This document shows positions 10,662 to 22,907 of a stretch of 64,000 nucleotides of DNA, piece after piece. Below the pieces are notes generated by a model, which saw only the letters and a list, made by a program, of their open reading frames with translations, was not told the DNA's origin and did no database searches. The DNA is taken from NCBI RefSeq assembly GCF_023065955.2, contig NW_026622985.1:4610001-4674000 (forward strand), in the 5' to 3' direction. The stretch comes from Ursus arctos. Lineage: Eukaryota > Chordata > Mammalia > Carnivora > Ursidae. Position 1 is the stretch's first letter; each line of letters begins with the position of its first letter. Position numbers and translations under genes: made by a program.

Positions 10662-10710
10662 AATTATTGGTTCTGTTTCTCTGGAGAACTATGCCTAAAA
10701 CAGGACATAG
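10086..10710 (+). mobile_element. ERVL/MLT2-like LTR, split by a SINE
   Basis: 'gtcagtttggccacc', 'acattatttctgggtgtgtctgtgaaggtg' and 'tagatgagattagcatttgaatc' follow the 5' part of the LTR family with gtcaacttgactgggccac. 'ttctgtttctctggagaac' after the SINE is its 3' end. Coordinates include the inserted SINE. It is a degenerate solo LTR without a coding region. Confidence 0.68.
10440..10662 (+). mobile_element. Carnivore tRNA-Lys SINE inside an LTR
   Basis: Complete head ('gggcacctgggtggctcag'), a B-box-like 'gggatcaagcccc', a pyrimidine-rich body and a long (TAAA)n tail at 10620-10662. The 8-bp word attattgg at 10432-10439 and 10663-10670 is the probable target-site duplication. It separates the last 40 bp of the LTR from the rest. 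Confidence 0.93.
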
Positions 10711-12014
10711 AAACCCATAAACAGAACCTCTCTCCTCAGGGATAGGACTATTAAATTCTCTCCTTTCTCCATCACCTCCTTCTCTCACTCACTCACACTT
10801 GCTCACTCCTGGATGACAGAATTCCTTAAGTAATGTAAATAATTAAATGATGTCTATTCAACCAATCATAGCAATTTAAAACATGATCTGACAGATACTA
10901 AAGGTATAACCAAAAAAAAAAAAATCAGTCTTTCTCTACAACCAAGAAACTTATTCTTTTCCAAATACATATATTAAAGATGAGACATTTTTGTTCCCAA
11001 AACCTTTAAATGGGAGAGTCTTTACTAACCACAGTCATATAAAAATAGTCTGTAGAAGTGGCAAAGTTGTTCACAAGGTCACCGAGTTGCAATTCACATA
11101 CTCTTTAAATGTGGACTTATATTCACACGTGGCATTCCATTTTCAGAAGGCATTTCATAAGCAATATGGCAAAGTTACAGAAATACTTTCAAAGCATGTG
11201 CATTCATAATGTGCAAATAACTATGGTGCAAATTAGCTGAATTATTCATTGAGGTGCAGTGCCAAACAACATTATCTGGACTTGAATTCCTTGCAGGTTT
11301 GGTTCATTTTTCAAAAGCCAGAATTGACAGTTCCTTATAATGCCTGAGTGCACACTGAATCCATGTCTGTATAATGCTAAAGCATTAGTGGTGAAAAGAA
11401 AAATATTCCCCCATGATTCTCTGTACAAAGCCTAACACATTTGGATGAGGAATTTGGACGAAAACATCGGGTTGATTGATTACAATGTTAAGGTTAAACC
11501 TGGGAAACAGGATCCATTTTTGACATTTTTATAGAATGTAAGTCAAATTCCTTGGTTCTATGTAAGTAAGGAGGCCAAGGGGAGTTGAGTGGTTTACCTG
11601 ACTACATCTCTGTTGGCTAGAAAAGCCAGGCAAGGTGTAAAGTCAGGGAACTGTCAACCTGTATAGACTTCCACCCTCTATTTGCTTGAGGTCTTTGTAA
11701 AAGGAAAACCAGTGAGTTGGGATAGGAAATCCCTTCAAAGTGAAACTAAGTCCTTTTCCAAAAATTATCACAGAAAACTATTTTCAATTAGTGTTTCATG
11801 CTTCAAGAGAAGCAATGAGCTGAAGATGCATTTCATGGGGTGACACTACCATCTCGTGGGGTCCAACTTCCATCCTGATTTCTGTATGTGTGAGATTTAC
11901 GTAGTGCCTTCATTCACATTCAGCTTGATACCCTCCCTCCCGACCCTCACCCTGGGATTAGGGGCCTACCGGACTCAACAAAATTGTTCTGGAGGAGTCT
12001 CTGGAATGAACTGT
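10711..12014. other. Unique sequence, no gene seen
   Basis: About 1.3 kb, AT-rich. No repeat family recognised. A CTCF-like word lies at 11846-11862 and is listed separately. Confidence 0.4.
11846..11862 (-). promoter_or_regulatory. Possible CTCF site
   Basis: The word ctaccatctcgtggggt matches the reverse-oriented CTCF core CCMYCTRSTGG at all but one position (C in place of the purine). It lies in unique sequence. A single motif match has a high chance rate in 64 kb. Confidence 0.2.
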
Positions 12015-12465
12015 GGCGTGGTAGGTTACCTTTAAAGATGGCCTCCAACAACTGCTTGCTGGCCCCTATGGGCATCCTGCTGTCCCTTCCCTCAAATAGG
12101 GATAGGCTTCTGATTTGACACATTGCCAGTTTTAGGTTTAACAGGACTGACAAGTTTGACTCTACTCTCCTGTGTTCTGGTCTCCACACTCCAAGGAAAC
12201 AAGTCTAGACCACTGGAGGAAGAGAGATGCCTGAAGCAACACCACTGTGGGAGGTGTGAGTGAGGCCTTTTTGAAAGTTCCAGACCCAGTGGAGCCTCCA
12301 GTGGGTGCTGGAGGCATGAATAACCCCAGCCAATGACACGTGGAACAGAAGGACTGCTCAGGGGGCTCAGACAACTCACAGAATTATGAGGTGTAATAAT
12401 AGATGGTGTTTTAATCTACTCAGTTTGACACTGTTATGTAACAATAGTTAACTGAAACAGAAAGC
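12015..12465 (+). mobile_element. MLT1-like MaLR LTR, degraded
   Basis: The 3' half reads 'gaattatgaggtgtaataatagatggtgttttaatctactcag… gttatgtaacaatagttaactgaaac', the usual MLT1 ending (gttttaagccacta… gttacgcagcaatagataaccg). The 5' half, with 'gatggcctccaacaac' and a pyrimidine/purine mix, is compatible. It is a solo LTR. Confidence 0.62.
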
Positions 12466-13507
12466 ATCCAAGTGTCAGAACACAACACATGCCGGGTATT
12501 TTTAGTAATTTTTACTTTGGGACTTCTCATGCAGAATTGCCATGCGACATGAAAGATTTGAGCCAGAGTTTCCTCCAACTATGTTGTAAGTGTTCTGAGA
12601 CAGAGTAGGGAAGGGCTGTCTCCTGGATATTAAAATGTCCCTCCATGTAGTGAAGATAGAGGAAGGACCATTTAGGGGGGAAATGCAGAGAAAGGAAAAG
12701 AAAAGCCTAGTGAAAGCATGCTGGATTCTAGCCTCATGATGCTACAAATAATCCAACCAGTGAAACCTTCCAGCCAGTTCTGGGTTTCTCACCATCCCAT
12801 ACTAGGAAGTTAACAGTGCAGGTGCCAGAATCCATCATGTACATTTTTTGGAGTTTGATACCCAAGGAGTGTGAGAATATTGATAGCACATGCATTACCA
12901 GTAACTACAAAAAAATGCAGTTCTGCACCTTCTTTTCCCTTAACCAATCCTAATAGACAAGGCTGGAGAGGGTGTTGGGTTTGTCACACCACACAATGAA
13001 GTGAGACTGTCATGCACGCTTATGTGCTTTCTTATGTCCAGTGCCATTTGTACCAGCATATAATATATGCCATGACTCCAGTGATGTTTCCTCCTCAATG
13101 GTGTCCTTTTGCAGCTCACTGATTATATAACAGGCCAAATTTTACAATGGCTACTTATGCAAGTTTTAGAGAGCCAGAGATGATATTGAAATGTGATCTA
13201 TATCAAGCTTAATGTTCCATTTCATAGCAATTTTAAAAGGGAAAAACGATATGCCTGTAGTCCCAATAATCTTGAACTCTCAGCTATCCTATAATGTGAC
13301 AGTCTTTTCTAATCAGTGAGCAATGAGCAGATGAACTCATCAAATGAGAACCCCAGAGACTGTCCAAGCTAAACCTGCCCCCCTTCAACATAGTGACAAA
13401 GGGAAACACCACTGGTCCTTTTTCCAAGGGTAAAAACAAAACAAAACCAAAAACCAGAAGACATGTGCAGTGATAAGAAGTGTCCACACTCCAAGGAAAG
13501 TGTGGAG
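12466..13507. other. Unique sequence, no feature seen
   Basis: About 1 kb without a recognised repeat or gene. A small inverted repeat (tccacact … agtgtgga) lies at about 13483-13506, next to the SINE tail. Confidence 0.4.
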
Positions 13508-13756
13508 ACTTTTTTTTTTTTAAGATTTATTTAGTTAGTTAGTTTTTGAGAGAGAGAGAGAGAGAGAGAGAGTGAGCATGAGCAGCAGGGGCAGAGGGAG
13601 AGGGAGAAAGAATCTCAAGAAGATTCCTCATTGAGTGTGGAGCCCAGTGCGGAGAATGGAACCCATCACAGGGCTCAATCTCAAGAACCTGAGATCAGGA
13701 TCTGAGCTGAAACCAAGAGTAAGATATTTAACCAACTTTGCCAACCAAGCACCCTG
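13508..13756 (-). mobile_element. Carnivore SINE, diverged copy
   Basis: Poly(T) tail, 'aagatttatttagttagtt', a long GA dinucleotide run, and a degraded head ending in 'accaagcaccctg'. It is longer than usual because of the expanded GA run and extra bases near 13610-13670. Confidence 0.85.
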
Positions 13757-13794
13757 ACAAAGAAGCTTTGAGCAGAAAAGATAGCAGGACTGAG

Positions 13795-14335
13795 ATCCAG
13801 GCTTTCATTCATTAAACTTTTATTTAGTGTCCCTATTGTGTTGTGTGGGTATGTGTCAGGAAGACAGGCAATGAGAATTCTGTTGAATAAGTATTGTCCT
13901 TGCCTTTGAAACTCCATCAATTGGGGCTAATAGTGAAAAACTATGTCAAGTTTTATAATTCAATTCAGAGAAAAAATGACCAGCTTTGTACGGGCACAGG
14001 GAACTTTTTTAAAAGGGTCTAAAAAGTATGGAAATTTTAAGCTTTTACAGCACACTGTGATGCATACTTAACCCAGACACACAATACTACAGGAGCATAA
14101 GGAAGGACTGCTAAATTGGCCTGCAGAAATCCAGAACATTTTCCTTGAGGAAGAGACATATGGTCTGGGTCTTAAAAGAAGACTATTTGGAAATGGTGAG
14201 TACAGAATAGAGAAAGAACATATGGGGTAGAGACAACAGTGGATGAAAGAGTGTGTCACATACAGATTGGCAAATAAATCCTCATGGCCACCATCACTCT
14301 GGATGAGCTTGGGGATAGCAGAATGTGAGTCTGGC
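13795..14335 (-). repeat. Ancient L2-like repeat, left part
   Basis: 'cattcattaaacttttatttagtg' resembles the reversed L2 3' end. Later text ('ttccttgaggaagagacatatggtctgggtcttaaaag') resembles the 'gaggaggtgacatttgagctgagtcttgaa' segment seen in long old copies. The L1 that starts near 14336 interrupts it, and a matching right part may resume at 18488. The family assignment is from memory and weak. Confidence 0.38.
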
Positions 14336-16013
14336 AGATTTTTATGACGCTGACCACAAAGGACTGAAATGCCACACTGAAGAGTACAGAGTTCATGGAA
14401 AAAACAATGGGGGAGACAAACCAACTAGATGTAACACTGCAGACACAGAACACTCTACCCAACAACAGTGGAATAAAAACATACTCTTCTCAAGTGCACA
14501 TGGGGCATTCTCCAGGATAAACCATATGTTAGGCCACAACTTAAGTCTCGATACGGTAAAAAAAAAAACAACAGAGTATCGTCTCAAACCACAGTAGGAT
14601 AAAGTTGGAGATCACTAACACAAGGAAAACTGGAAAATTTGACAATTTGTGTAAATTAAACAACACGTTCTTAAGCAACCAGTGACTGAAAGAAGAAGTC
14701 AGAAGGGAAATTAGGAAATATTTTAAGACAATGGAGTGAAAACACAACATACTAAAACTTAGGGGATGCAGCAAAAGCACTGCCAAGGGGGAGATTGATA
14801 GTTATAAAAGCTTACATCACAAAAGAAGAAATGTCTAAAATCAATAACCTAACTTTACAGCTTAAGGAATTAGAAAAAGAACAAACCATACTCAAAGCTA
14901 ACAAAGGAAGAAATCAGAAAGGTTACAGCAGAGATAAATGAAATTGAGAATAGAAAAGACAATAGAGAGAATGAACAAAGCCAAATGCTGGTCCTTTGAA
15001 TAGGCCAACAAAATTGACAAATTTACTGCTAGATAGACTACGAGAAAAAGAGACAACATGCAAATTACTAAAATCAGAAAGAAAATGGGGGGCTACAAAA
15101 ATAAAAATGGATTCTAAGAGAGTAATATAAAAAATCGTATACCAACACACTGGATAACCCAGATGAAATGGACAAGAAACCATTTACAAAACCTACCAAG
15201 ACTGAATCATGAAGAAAAAGAGCTCCAAATAGACCAGTAACTACTAAAGAGATTGATTCTGTGACCAAAACTCTGCCAACAAAGAAAACTCCTGGATCGG
15301 ATGGCTTCACTACTTAATTCTACTAAACATATAAAGGGCACCGTTGCTTGTCAAACTTCTCCGAAATATTGAAGAGGAGGTAACACTTCCTAAATCATTC
15401 AATGAAAATTACCCTGATACCAAAGAAAGACAAATACATTACTAAAACAAAAAACAAACAAACAAAAAACCCCACAAAAAAACTATGGAACTATATTCCT
15501 TTTGAACATTGATGCAAAGCCCTCAACAAATTAGTAGGATACTAAATTCTGTAGCATATGAAAAGGATTATACACCATGACCAAGGAGAAATTACTCTTG
15601 GATGGCTTAGCATATGAAAATCAATCAATAATATGCATAACATTAACAGAATAAATAAGCAATAAACCACACAATCGTCTCAATTGATGCAGAAAACTTT
15701 TGACAAAATCCAGTACTCTGTCATGATAAAAACACTCAACTGAGAATAGAAGGAATCTATCATAACACAATAAAGGCCATATGTGAAAAGCCCACAGCCA
15801 ATAACATAGTCAGTGGTGAAAGACTGAAAGCTTTTCCTTTGAGATCAAGAAAAAGCAAAGATGGCCCCTTTCACCACTTATTCAATATAATACTGGAATT
15901 TTCTAGACAAATCAATTAGTCAAGAAGAAGAAATAAAAAGTACCCAAATTGGAAGGGATGAAATAAAATTGTCTCTGTTTACAGATGATATGATCTTCTA
16001 TACAGAAAATCAA

Positions 16014-16210
16014 TTTTTAAAGACTTTATTTATTTGAAAGAAAGAGAGAGAGTGTGGGGAGGTGCAGAAGAAGAGGGAGAGAGAGAATCCCAAGCAGACT
16101 TCCTGCTGAACACAGAGCCAGATGTGGGCCCAATCTCATGCCCCTGGGATCATGATTTAAGTTGAAATCAAGAGTCAGACACATAAACGACTGAGCCATC
16201 CAGGTGCCCT
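16014..16210 (-). mobile_element. Carnivore SINE inside the L1
   Basis: 'ttttaaagactttatttatttg', a GA run, then the head 'gagccatccaggtgccc'. The L1 reading on either side (…gaaaatcaatt / tatgcaaaaaatc…) is interrupted here, so the SINE is younger than the L1. Confidence 0.88.
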
Positions 16211-16231
16211 GTATGCAAAAAATCTTAAGGA

Positions 16232-16232
<1 letters not shown>

Positions 16233-16274
<42 letters not shown>
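16233..16274. repeat. (CA)21 microsatellite
   Basis: Uninterrupted CA dinucleotides just downstream of the SINE and still within the L1. Likely to be length-polymorphic. Confidence 0.97.
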
Positions 16275-16275
<1 letters not shown>

Positions 16276-16943
16276 TAAATAAGCGAGTTCTGCAAAATAG
16301 CAGGATACAAAATCAACACAAAAAAATCAGATTTTTATACACAACAATGAACAATCTGAAAAGGAAATTAAGGAAGTAATTTCATTTACAATAGCATAAA
16401 AAAAAAAACTACTTTGGATCTACCAAGGAGGTAAAAAACATCTAAAATGAAAACTACAAAAAAATGCCAAAAGAAATTACAGAAGACATAAGTAAATGGA
16501 AAGACACCCATGTTCATGGATCAGAAGACCTAATATCAAAATGTCAATATTACCCAAAGAGATCTACAAGTTCAAAGGAAATGCTATCAACGCTCCAATG
16601 ATTCTTTTTACTCATATGGAAAACCCATCCTAAAATTTATATGGGACCCCAAATAGCCAAAAATTCTTGAAAAAGTAAAGCACACAGAATTGAAAGACTC
16701 ATGTTCCCTAATTTCAAAGCTTACTACAAATCTACAGTAATCAAAACAATATGGTACTGGCATTGAGACAAACCATCTAAAGCAATTTAACAGAATAAAG
16801 ATCCGAGAAACAATTCTCCACACATATGGTCAAATTATTTTAAACAAAGGTGCCAAGGCCAGTCAATGAGGAAAAGACAGTCTTGACACCAAACGGTGCT
16901 GGGGAAAGTGGGTATTCACCTACAAAAGAATGAAGTTGAATAC

Positions 16944-17301
16944 TGTCTTAGTCTGTCCAGACTGCTATAAAAAGATAGTTTATAAGGGTAGCCTATAGCC
17001 TATAAACAACATTTATTTCACAAAGTTCTGCAGGCTAGGAAGTCCAAGACCAAGGTGTTGGCAGATTTGGTGTCTGGTGAGAGTCTGCTTCATCAATAGC
17101 CATCATTTCTCTGAAAACTCATATGGCAGAAGGGGAAGCTACTTCTCTGGAGTCTTTTGTAGAAGGGTATGAATCTCACTCACAAGGACGGTCCTCATGA
17201 CCTAATCACCTCCCAAAAGCCCCACTTTCTAATGTCATTACTTCGGGGGTTAAGATTTCAACATATGAATTTGGGGAAACACAAACATTCAGACCTAACG
17301 G
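16944..17301 (-). mobile_element. MaLR (MST/MLT1-type) LTR inside the L1
   Basis: Reverse complement of a MaLR LTR: 'tgtcttagtctgtccagactgctata', 'acaacatttatttcacaaagttctgcaggctaggaagtcc', 'ctcatgacctaatcacctccc' and 'tttcaacatatgaatttgggg'. Removing it rejoins the L1 text 'gaatgaagttgaatac' to '…tacaaaaaattaactcaaaa'. A solo LTR, no internal region. Confidence 0.85.
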
Positions 17302-18487
17302 ACCTTTATCTAAGATTATCTACAAAAAATTAACTCAAAATACATCAAAGACCTAAACATAAGAACTGAAACTATAAAGTTTTTAAAAGAAAACACAGGA
17401 CAAACCTTCATGACGTTGAATTTGGCAATGATTTCTTAGACGTTACACTAATGGCACAAAAAAAAAAAAAAAAGAAAAGAAAACATAAATTGAATTTCAT
17501 CAAAATTAAAAACTTTTGTTCATCCAAAGACACTGTTAATAGAATAAAAAAGTAATCCACTGAGAGAAAATTATTTACAAATCATATATATGATAAGAGA
17601 TTACTATCCAGAATATATAGAGAACCCCTAACAGTCAACAAAAACAGACTACCTCATTCAAAAATGGGCAAAGGACTTGAACTTGTATTCTCTTAAATAC
17701 ACATGCCAAGTAAGTGCATGAAAAAATGCACAACATCCCTAATTGTTAGGGAAATGTAATTAAAACCACAGTGAGATACCGTCTCCTACATATTGCCATG
17801 TCAAGGAAAAAAATAGCAAATAAGTGTTGACTGTTGAGGAGATAGAGAATTTGAAACCCTAGTGCTCTGTTGGTGGGATTGTAAAATGGTAGAGCTACTA
17901 TAAAGATCAGTATAGCAGCTCCTCAAAAGAGTAAATATAGAATTATCATATGGCCCAGCAATTCCACGTCTAGGTATATATATCCCAAATAATTCAACAC
18001 AGGGTCTCAAAAAGATATTTGTACACCCATGTTCACAGCAGCAGTATTCAAAACAGCTGTAATGTGAAAGCAACCCGAGCAAGTGTCCACGGATGGATGA
18101 ATGGATAAACAAGATGTGGGATATACATACCATGGAATATTATTCAGGCTTAAAGAGGTAGAATGCTATAATATGGATGAAATTTGAAGACATTAGACTA
18201 AGAGACAGAAGCCAGTCACAAAAAGACAGAGACTATATGACTCCACTTATATGAGGTCCCTAGAGCAGTCACACTTGTAGAGATGGAAAGTAGCATAGTG
18301 GTTGCCGGCTGGGGAAGGAGGGGGAGTTATTTACTGGGGACAGAGTTTCAGCTTTGAAACATAAAAGAGTTCTGGAGATGGGGGGTTGTGATGGTTGCAC
18401 AATATGAATGTACTTAATACCACTCAACTGTGCACTGAAAAATGGTTAAGATGATAAAATTTATGGTAAATTTTACCATACTAAACA

Positions 18488-18930
18488 AAAAAGGTGTTAT
18501 TAAGGGAGGGGAAGCAATGAGGGAAAAATGCAGATTTTTTAAAGCAAAGAATGGCGTGATCTTTTTCTGTATTTTAGGAAGATCATTTTGTCAGAGCATG
18601 GAGAACAGATTGAAAGGAAGTAAAACAGAAAATATTAGGAGAAGACTAAGACCTGAACTAGGATCGTGGTTCCTGTGAGAGAGGAGAGGGCACGTACTCA
18701 GAAGATTCTCATGCAATAAAATTGGCAGGCATTGGTGATCCACTGCGATGATTTCCAAGGTGGAGAAGACAAGGAGCTGGTGAAGAAGGTAAGTCCAGGC
18801 TTTTTCTTGAGCTTGAAGAGATACAACCCAAAAGAACTTCTCCACGAGGACCCTGGGTATAGGTATTTCAGTCACACGCTCAGGAACACCTTGGCTTGAG
18901 ATAAAGATTTGAAGATCACGAGCATATAGA
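18488..18930 (-). repeat. Ancient L2-like repeat, right part
   Basis: 'gcaatgagggaaaaatgcag', 'gatctttttctgtattttaggaagatcattttgtc' and 'catggagaacagattgaaagg' parallel 'agtgacatgatcagatttgcattttagaaagatcactctggc… gtggagaatggattgg' in old long copies. It seems to continue the 13795-14335 fragment across the L1 insertion. The family name is uncertain. Confidence 0.4.
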
Positions 18931-21900
18931 GAGTAAAGATCAGAATGTGGGAGAAATAACTTCTAGAAGGCTTGATAACTGACCCTAGACGTTCTTCAGA
19001 AGCCAAAGGGAGTCTGCCATCTCCCCGGAATACAAATCCCTTACTAAAGCTTTTCTGACATAGTCCCTTGGATTAAGTATTTGATTTGATGTGAAATAAT
19101 GACCCAATGCTTTCCTAGAAATTATTTTTAGTACTACAAATCTGTAAGCCTCAGTAGTTTTGGATAAGAAAACAAATCTTCCAAGGGGCAGGAGTTTTAA
19201 CCTTAATTTTAAAAAGAAAATATCCTATTAGTCTCTGTGGATATTGCATGTTTGGGAATAGTACAAAAAGGTTTGGCAAACACCTCTAGGAAACAGACCT
19301 GCATAATTTTCCTAGCTCTTTCCAGAATTTAAGATCTGTAACATTTACTTATTGGAAACGTCTAATTCTATTAAAAAGATGGGAATTGGTAGAATCTTCG
19401 CTGTATCTATGATGAGGAGTTTACGCTGCCTGGAGGCAGAGTGAGTGTGAGATATATTTCCCAACAAAACCTTTGAGTCCTGGATTTCAGAGCAAGCTTT
19501 AGTGTGTTCTCTTAGTGGAAAGTATCACACAGGAAGCAATCCGCAGTGTTCATGGAGGATGCTATCCTGGGAAATACTTATTGTTGAACACATTAGCAAG
19601 GTGGTGGTTTTCTTGTTTGCAGAGGAGTGAACTGATAAACATTCTCGGAGTCAAACCTATAAAGGAGAAGTAAGCAGGTAAGAGATTTCCATAGTACCAT
19701 GGTCCATTTCGGGCTCCATGGATTGGAGAAAACTATGCCAGCAGGGGGAGGGAGTCTTCTTGGAGCAGACATTGGCTGGTCCTGTCAGCAGATACTGTGG
19801 GGTGCACTCACCTCCTGCAGGTGATCAGGTCTTCCTCCAGTAATGAAGAGTGCATTGAGGATGTCCGGCACAGCTTCCCAGAAAGGACACCAGTGTGCTG
19901 GAGAGTCCAGAGCAAGGACCAGAACAGGGGACCTAATGTGGAATGGAACAGCTTCAGAGTCTTTACCTATTAAAGAACCATCATGTGGTGTACAGGAGGG
20001 GGCATTTTCACCCACCCTAAGGCAGAGCTTGAGCGCCAGGAGTCCTACAGGTGAAGCCCTGCCTTCCATCAGGACCCCTCAAACTGTCAGCCGAAGTGCA
20101 AAGATCATAGTCAACCTTTCGCATGACTCCCCTAGGAGAGAGCTCGGCCCTTTACTGCACGAACATCACAGCAAGAAAAGTATATGAGCAAAATAATATA
20201 TCCTTTGCTGGGACTTTTTAAAAGGGCTTCTTAAGCATACAGTTTGCTTTTTAAAAAGTCAACCTTAATGGTGAACGATTTAGTGGCAGCAACCGACAAA
20301 TATGAACAGCCAAGAATTCTAAGTATTTTTTGTAATCTCGAATTTCCTGATTTCCTCAGTGGTATGATTATACAATGGTATTTTGTGAGCACAGTCATAC
20401 CTGGAAACATAGATCTCATCTGCTTACACTTCTGTTTCTTACCTTCTGTGTGACCTGAGGTGTGGGTCCCTTAACCTCACTTGTAAATTTGGAGATAATT
20501 ATTCCTGACTTGCCTAGTATGTTTTAAAACTAACAGCTATATAAATAAGAAATGCTATTTTAAGGTATGGAATGATAGGTATAAAATACTCTTTCCCCTT
20601 CCATATGCATGGCATTGAAAAATTGTATTTCAAGAACTTGCACAAAAACACGCACTTTAAGAGAACATACATTTTGCTGCCTATAGAGATTTTTACCACT
20701 GCAGACTTCAGAGCCCAGAAAGGCCAGGAAAGGGGTGTTTTCTAAATTGTGCTCTAATTAAAATCCCTATGGGAGAATCTGGATAAGTTTTCACTTTTTT
20801 TTCCCCAAAGAATGAGAGAAATGGTATACACAATTTTAGTGGGAGCGGGGAGGACATAATTTGTGGTCTTTTTAAGAAGAATTGGGACTTTTAAATAAAT
20901 GGAACCAGCCCGGAAATGTACAGGGATTTTTAGCAGAGTCTGGGGGTTGATTATTCAGTGGTTGTCTGGGATTTACAAAGAAGATTAAACGTGGCAGCAA
21001 AGGTAGGCAACACGTTTATCGTGATGGGAGTTTAGATCGTAGGCAAAGACAAATCCCTAGAGGCTCCTTGTGGAAAATAAAGACACAAGGGGGGTTACAC
21101 AGGAGAACTCATGCTCAGATTCTGAGAAAAGACCTAAGGATCCATTTTTAAAAGCAACCCAAACAGTGGCAGAAATAAGTACTGGTGGGAGGCAGTGAGT
21201 ATATGCAAAATATTTCAGGACAGTCAAGACACAGCCAGGTCAAAACACAGTGACAGGACTGAAGATGTGGTTAAAAAAAAAAAAAAAAAGTCCATCTTCT
21301 ATCATAAAGAAGTCCAGCGTTTACATGAATACGGCTCCAGAGATTTCAATTTCTTGGAACAAAGTACAGAAAATGTGAAATTAAGAAATGAGTATCCCAT
21401 GCCAATTGGCTAAAAGTTTTCCAAGTTTCCAATTCTTTTAACTATTGCTTTTTATATCTTTCAATTCGAATGGAAATTTGGGTTTATATATATTTATTGC
21501 ATACAAAACAAATTATGTAGATCTCGTATTTCTCCTTTAACACTGTGTAAGACACATGGCTATACAACCTCAAATAGAGATAGCACTCCATTTGGCACCA
21601 GACATGCTGAATTTCAGGCGCTGCACTCCCAGAGAATTTCTCGTTTGTAAAGGATTTTCCCTGCCATTCAACTTACTTCTTGCATAATCAGAAACTCCTC
21701 TAACTATACCTCTTTCAAGAAACTTATAACTTTTTCCAGTCTCCCCAAGCCTGGGCACTGAGATAGGTGTAAAATAGTCATAATACAGGGAAGGCCCTCC
21801 TTCCTGCCCCAAGAGTTTAGTGGAGGGAGTACATTTCTAAGCATATAATTAAAATGTCACGGTGAGAAGTGCTACCACTTTCAAGATAATAGTAAGTACC

Positions 21901-22620
21901 ATGAAAGCACAGGGAGAAAAAGTCAAGCTTTCTAAAGCAAAAGGAATAAAAATAAAATACAAGGTGATAAAATTAGGCAGGAGGGTGAAAATAAGTGGGA
22001 TGCATCAGAATCCCAGTATGAGAACCTACATATGTAAAGAGCTGACACAGTTAAAGAGCATTGTCTGTTTGGCCTTGGCAAGTGCTTTCATGTCCCTTAA
22101 GCTCACTGGGTATTATCAAGGGTAAAAGACATAAAACAAAGTTAAAACATAATTTCTGTACAATGCTAAGAATATTGGAAATGGTGAGTAAAGGAAGATT
22201 TTTAAGCAGAATATTGAAGCAATCAGAATGCAATTTTACAAAAATGGATCAAAGGAAAAAAAAAAGAAAAAAAATGGGTCAAAGAATATTGTTCCCTGGA
22301 GGAAAATAAACCAAACAGGAAGTACCACAAATGTATGGGTGAGGTTTGGAAACATTGGCCTTGGGGAAGGAGAGAAAAAATGGATTTTACGAGGGTGGTG
22401 TGAAGAATGTTAAAAATGTGTGTTCAGGAACAAGGCAAAGAAAGCCTCTAAGTTTCTAAAGACAAACTGATGGGAAGGTATACTTAATAGGCTCTATGCA
22501 GGGCCAGGACTAGTGAGGTGAGTGAGAAACTCACCTTGGATAAAAACCATAAGAGGATGCTAAAACATTCAGTAATCAAGATATGTAATATTTTAATGTA
22601 ATATTTTAAAAAAATAAATA
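18931..22620. other. Long unique stretch, no gene seen
   Basis: About 3.7 kb with little recognisable repeat content. Poly(A) runs occur at 21270-21288. A short MIR-like remnant may lie near 20450-20520 ('tgtgacctgaggtgtgggtcccttaacctcac'). Open frames such as 19843-20187 (114 codons) are opposed by frames on the other strand and carry no recognised motif. Confidence 0.4.
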
Positions 22621-22639
22621 CAAACTGATGCAAAAACCA

Positions 22640-22682
22640 TCTATATCTATCTATCTACCTACCTACCTATCTATCTATCTAT
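22640..22682. repeat. (ATCT)n/(ACCT)n microsatellite
   Basis: Tandem tctatctatcta and ctacctacctac units form a compound tetranucleotide. It lies where this LTR family usually carries an internal TA/TAGA-rich tract. Confidence 0.93.
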
Positions 22683-22712
22683 GGGGGAAAGGGGAAAATT
22701 ATTTGAAGAATT

Positions 22713-22907
22713 GGTGGGACATCTGACTCTTGATTTGTCTCAGGTCCTGATCTTAGGGTCCTGAGAATGAGCCCTGCATCCATCTCTGTGCTCAGCAGGG
22801 AGTCTGATGGAGATTCTCTCTCTCTCTCTGCCTTTACCCCTTCCCCCTCTACCACGTGCTCTCTTCATATATCACAAATAAGTTAATAAATTAAAAAAAA
22901 AAAAGAA
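22713..22907 (+). mobile_element. Carnivore SINE inside the LTR, head shortened
   Basis: 'catctgactcttgatttgtctcaggtcctgatcttagggtcctgag' followed by a pyrimidine-rich body and an A-rich tail. The first part of the tRNA head is missing. Flanks gaagaattgg (22704-22713) and gaaggattgg (about 22908) are a likely duplication of the LTR's own 'aattggctcac' target. Confidence 0.85.

Larger units (their letters stand above)
14336..18487 (+). mobile_element. Old L1, ORF2 to 3' end, interrupted
   Basis: About 4.1 kb overall, or about 3.6 kb of L1 once the two nested elements are removed. It follows L1 ORF2 through reverse transcriptase to the 3'-UTR: 'cacagaacactctaccc', 'attctccaggataaacc' and 'aggccaca' at the start; 'ccaagattcaatgc'-type text mid-way; 'ggcccagcaattccac' at 17950; 'tggaatattattcaggc' at 18133; 'tgaatgtacttaatacca' and 'tgcactgaaaaatggttaag' at the end. 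Stops and frameshifts occur throughout, so it is not coding. A SINE, a CA tract and a MaLR LTR are nested inside. Confidence 0.9.

Noticed and set aside
12182..13499. 17-bp exact repeat tccacactccaaggaaa at about 12182 and 13483
   Set aside because: A 17-mer match somewhere in 64 kb is not improbable by chance, and the flanks do not match, so it is not a target-site duplication.
14068..15310. Several minus-strand frames of 60-118 codons
   Set aside because: They are antisense reading of L2-like and L1 sequence, where A-rich sense strands give long antisense frames rich in Phe, Leu and Ser.
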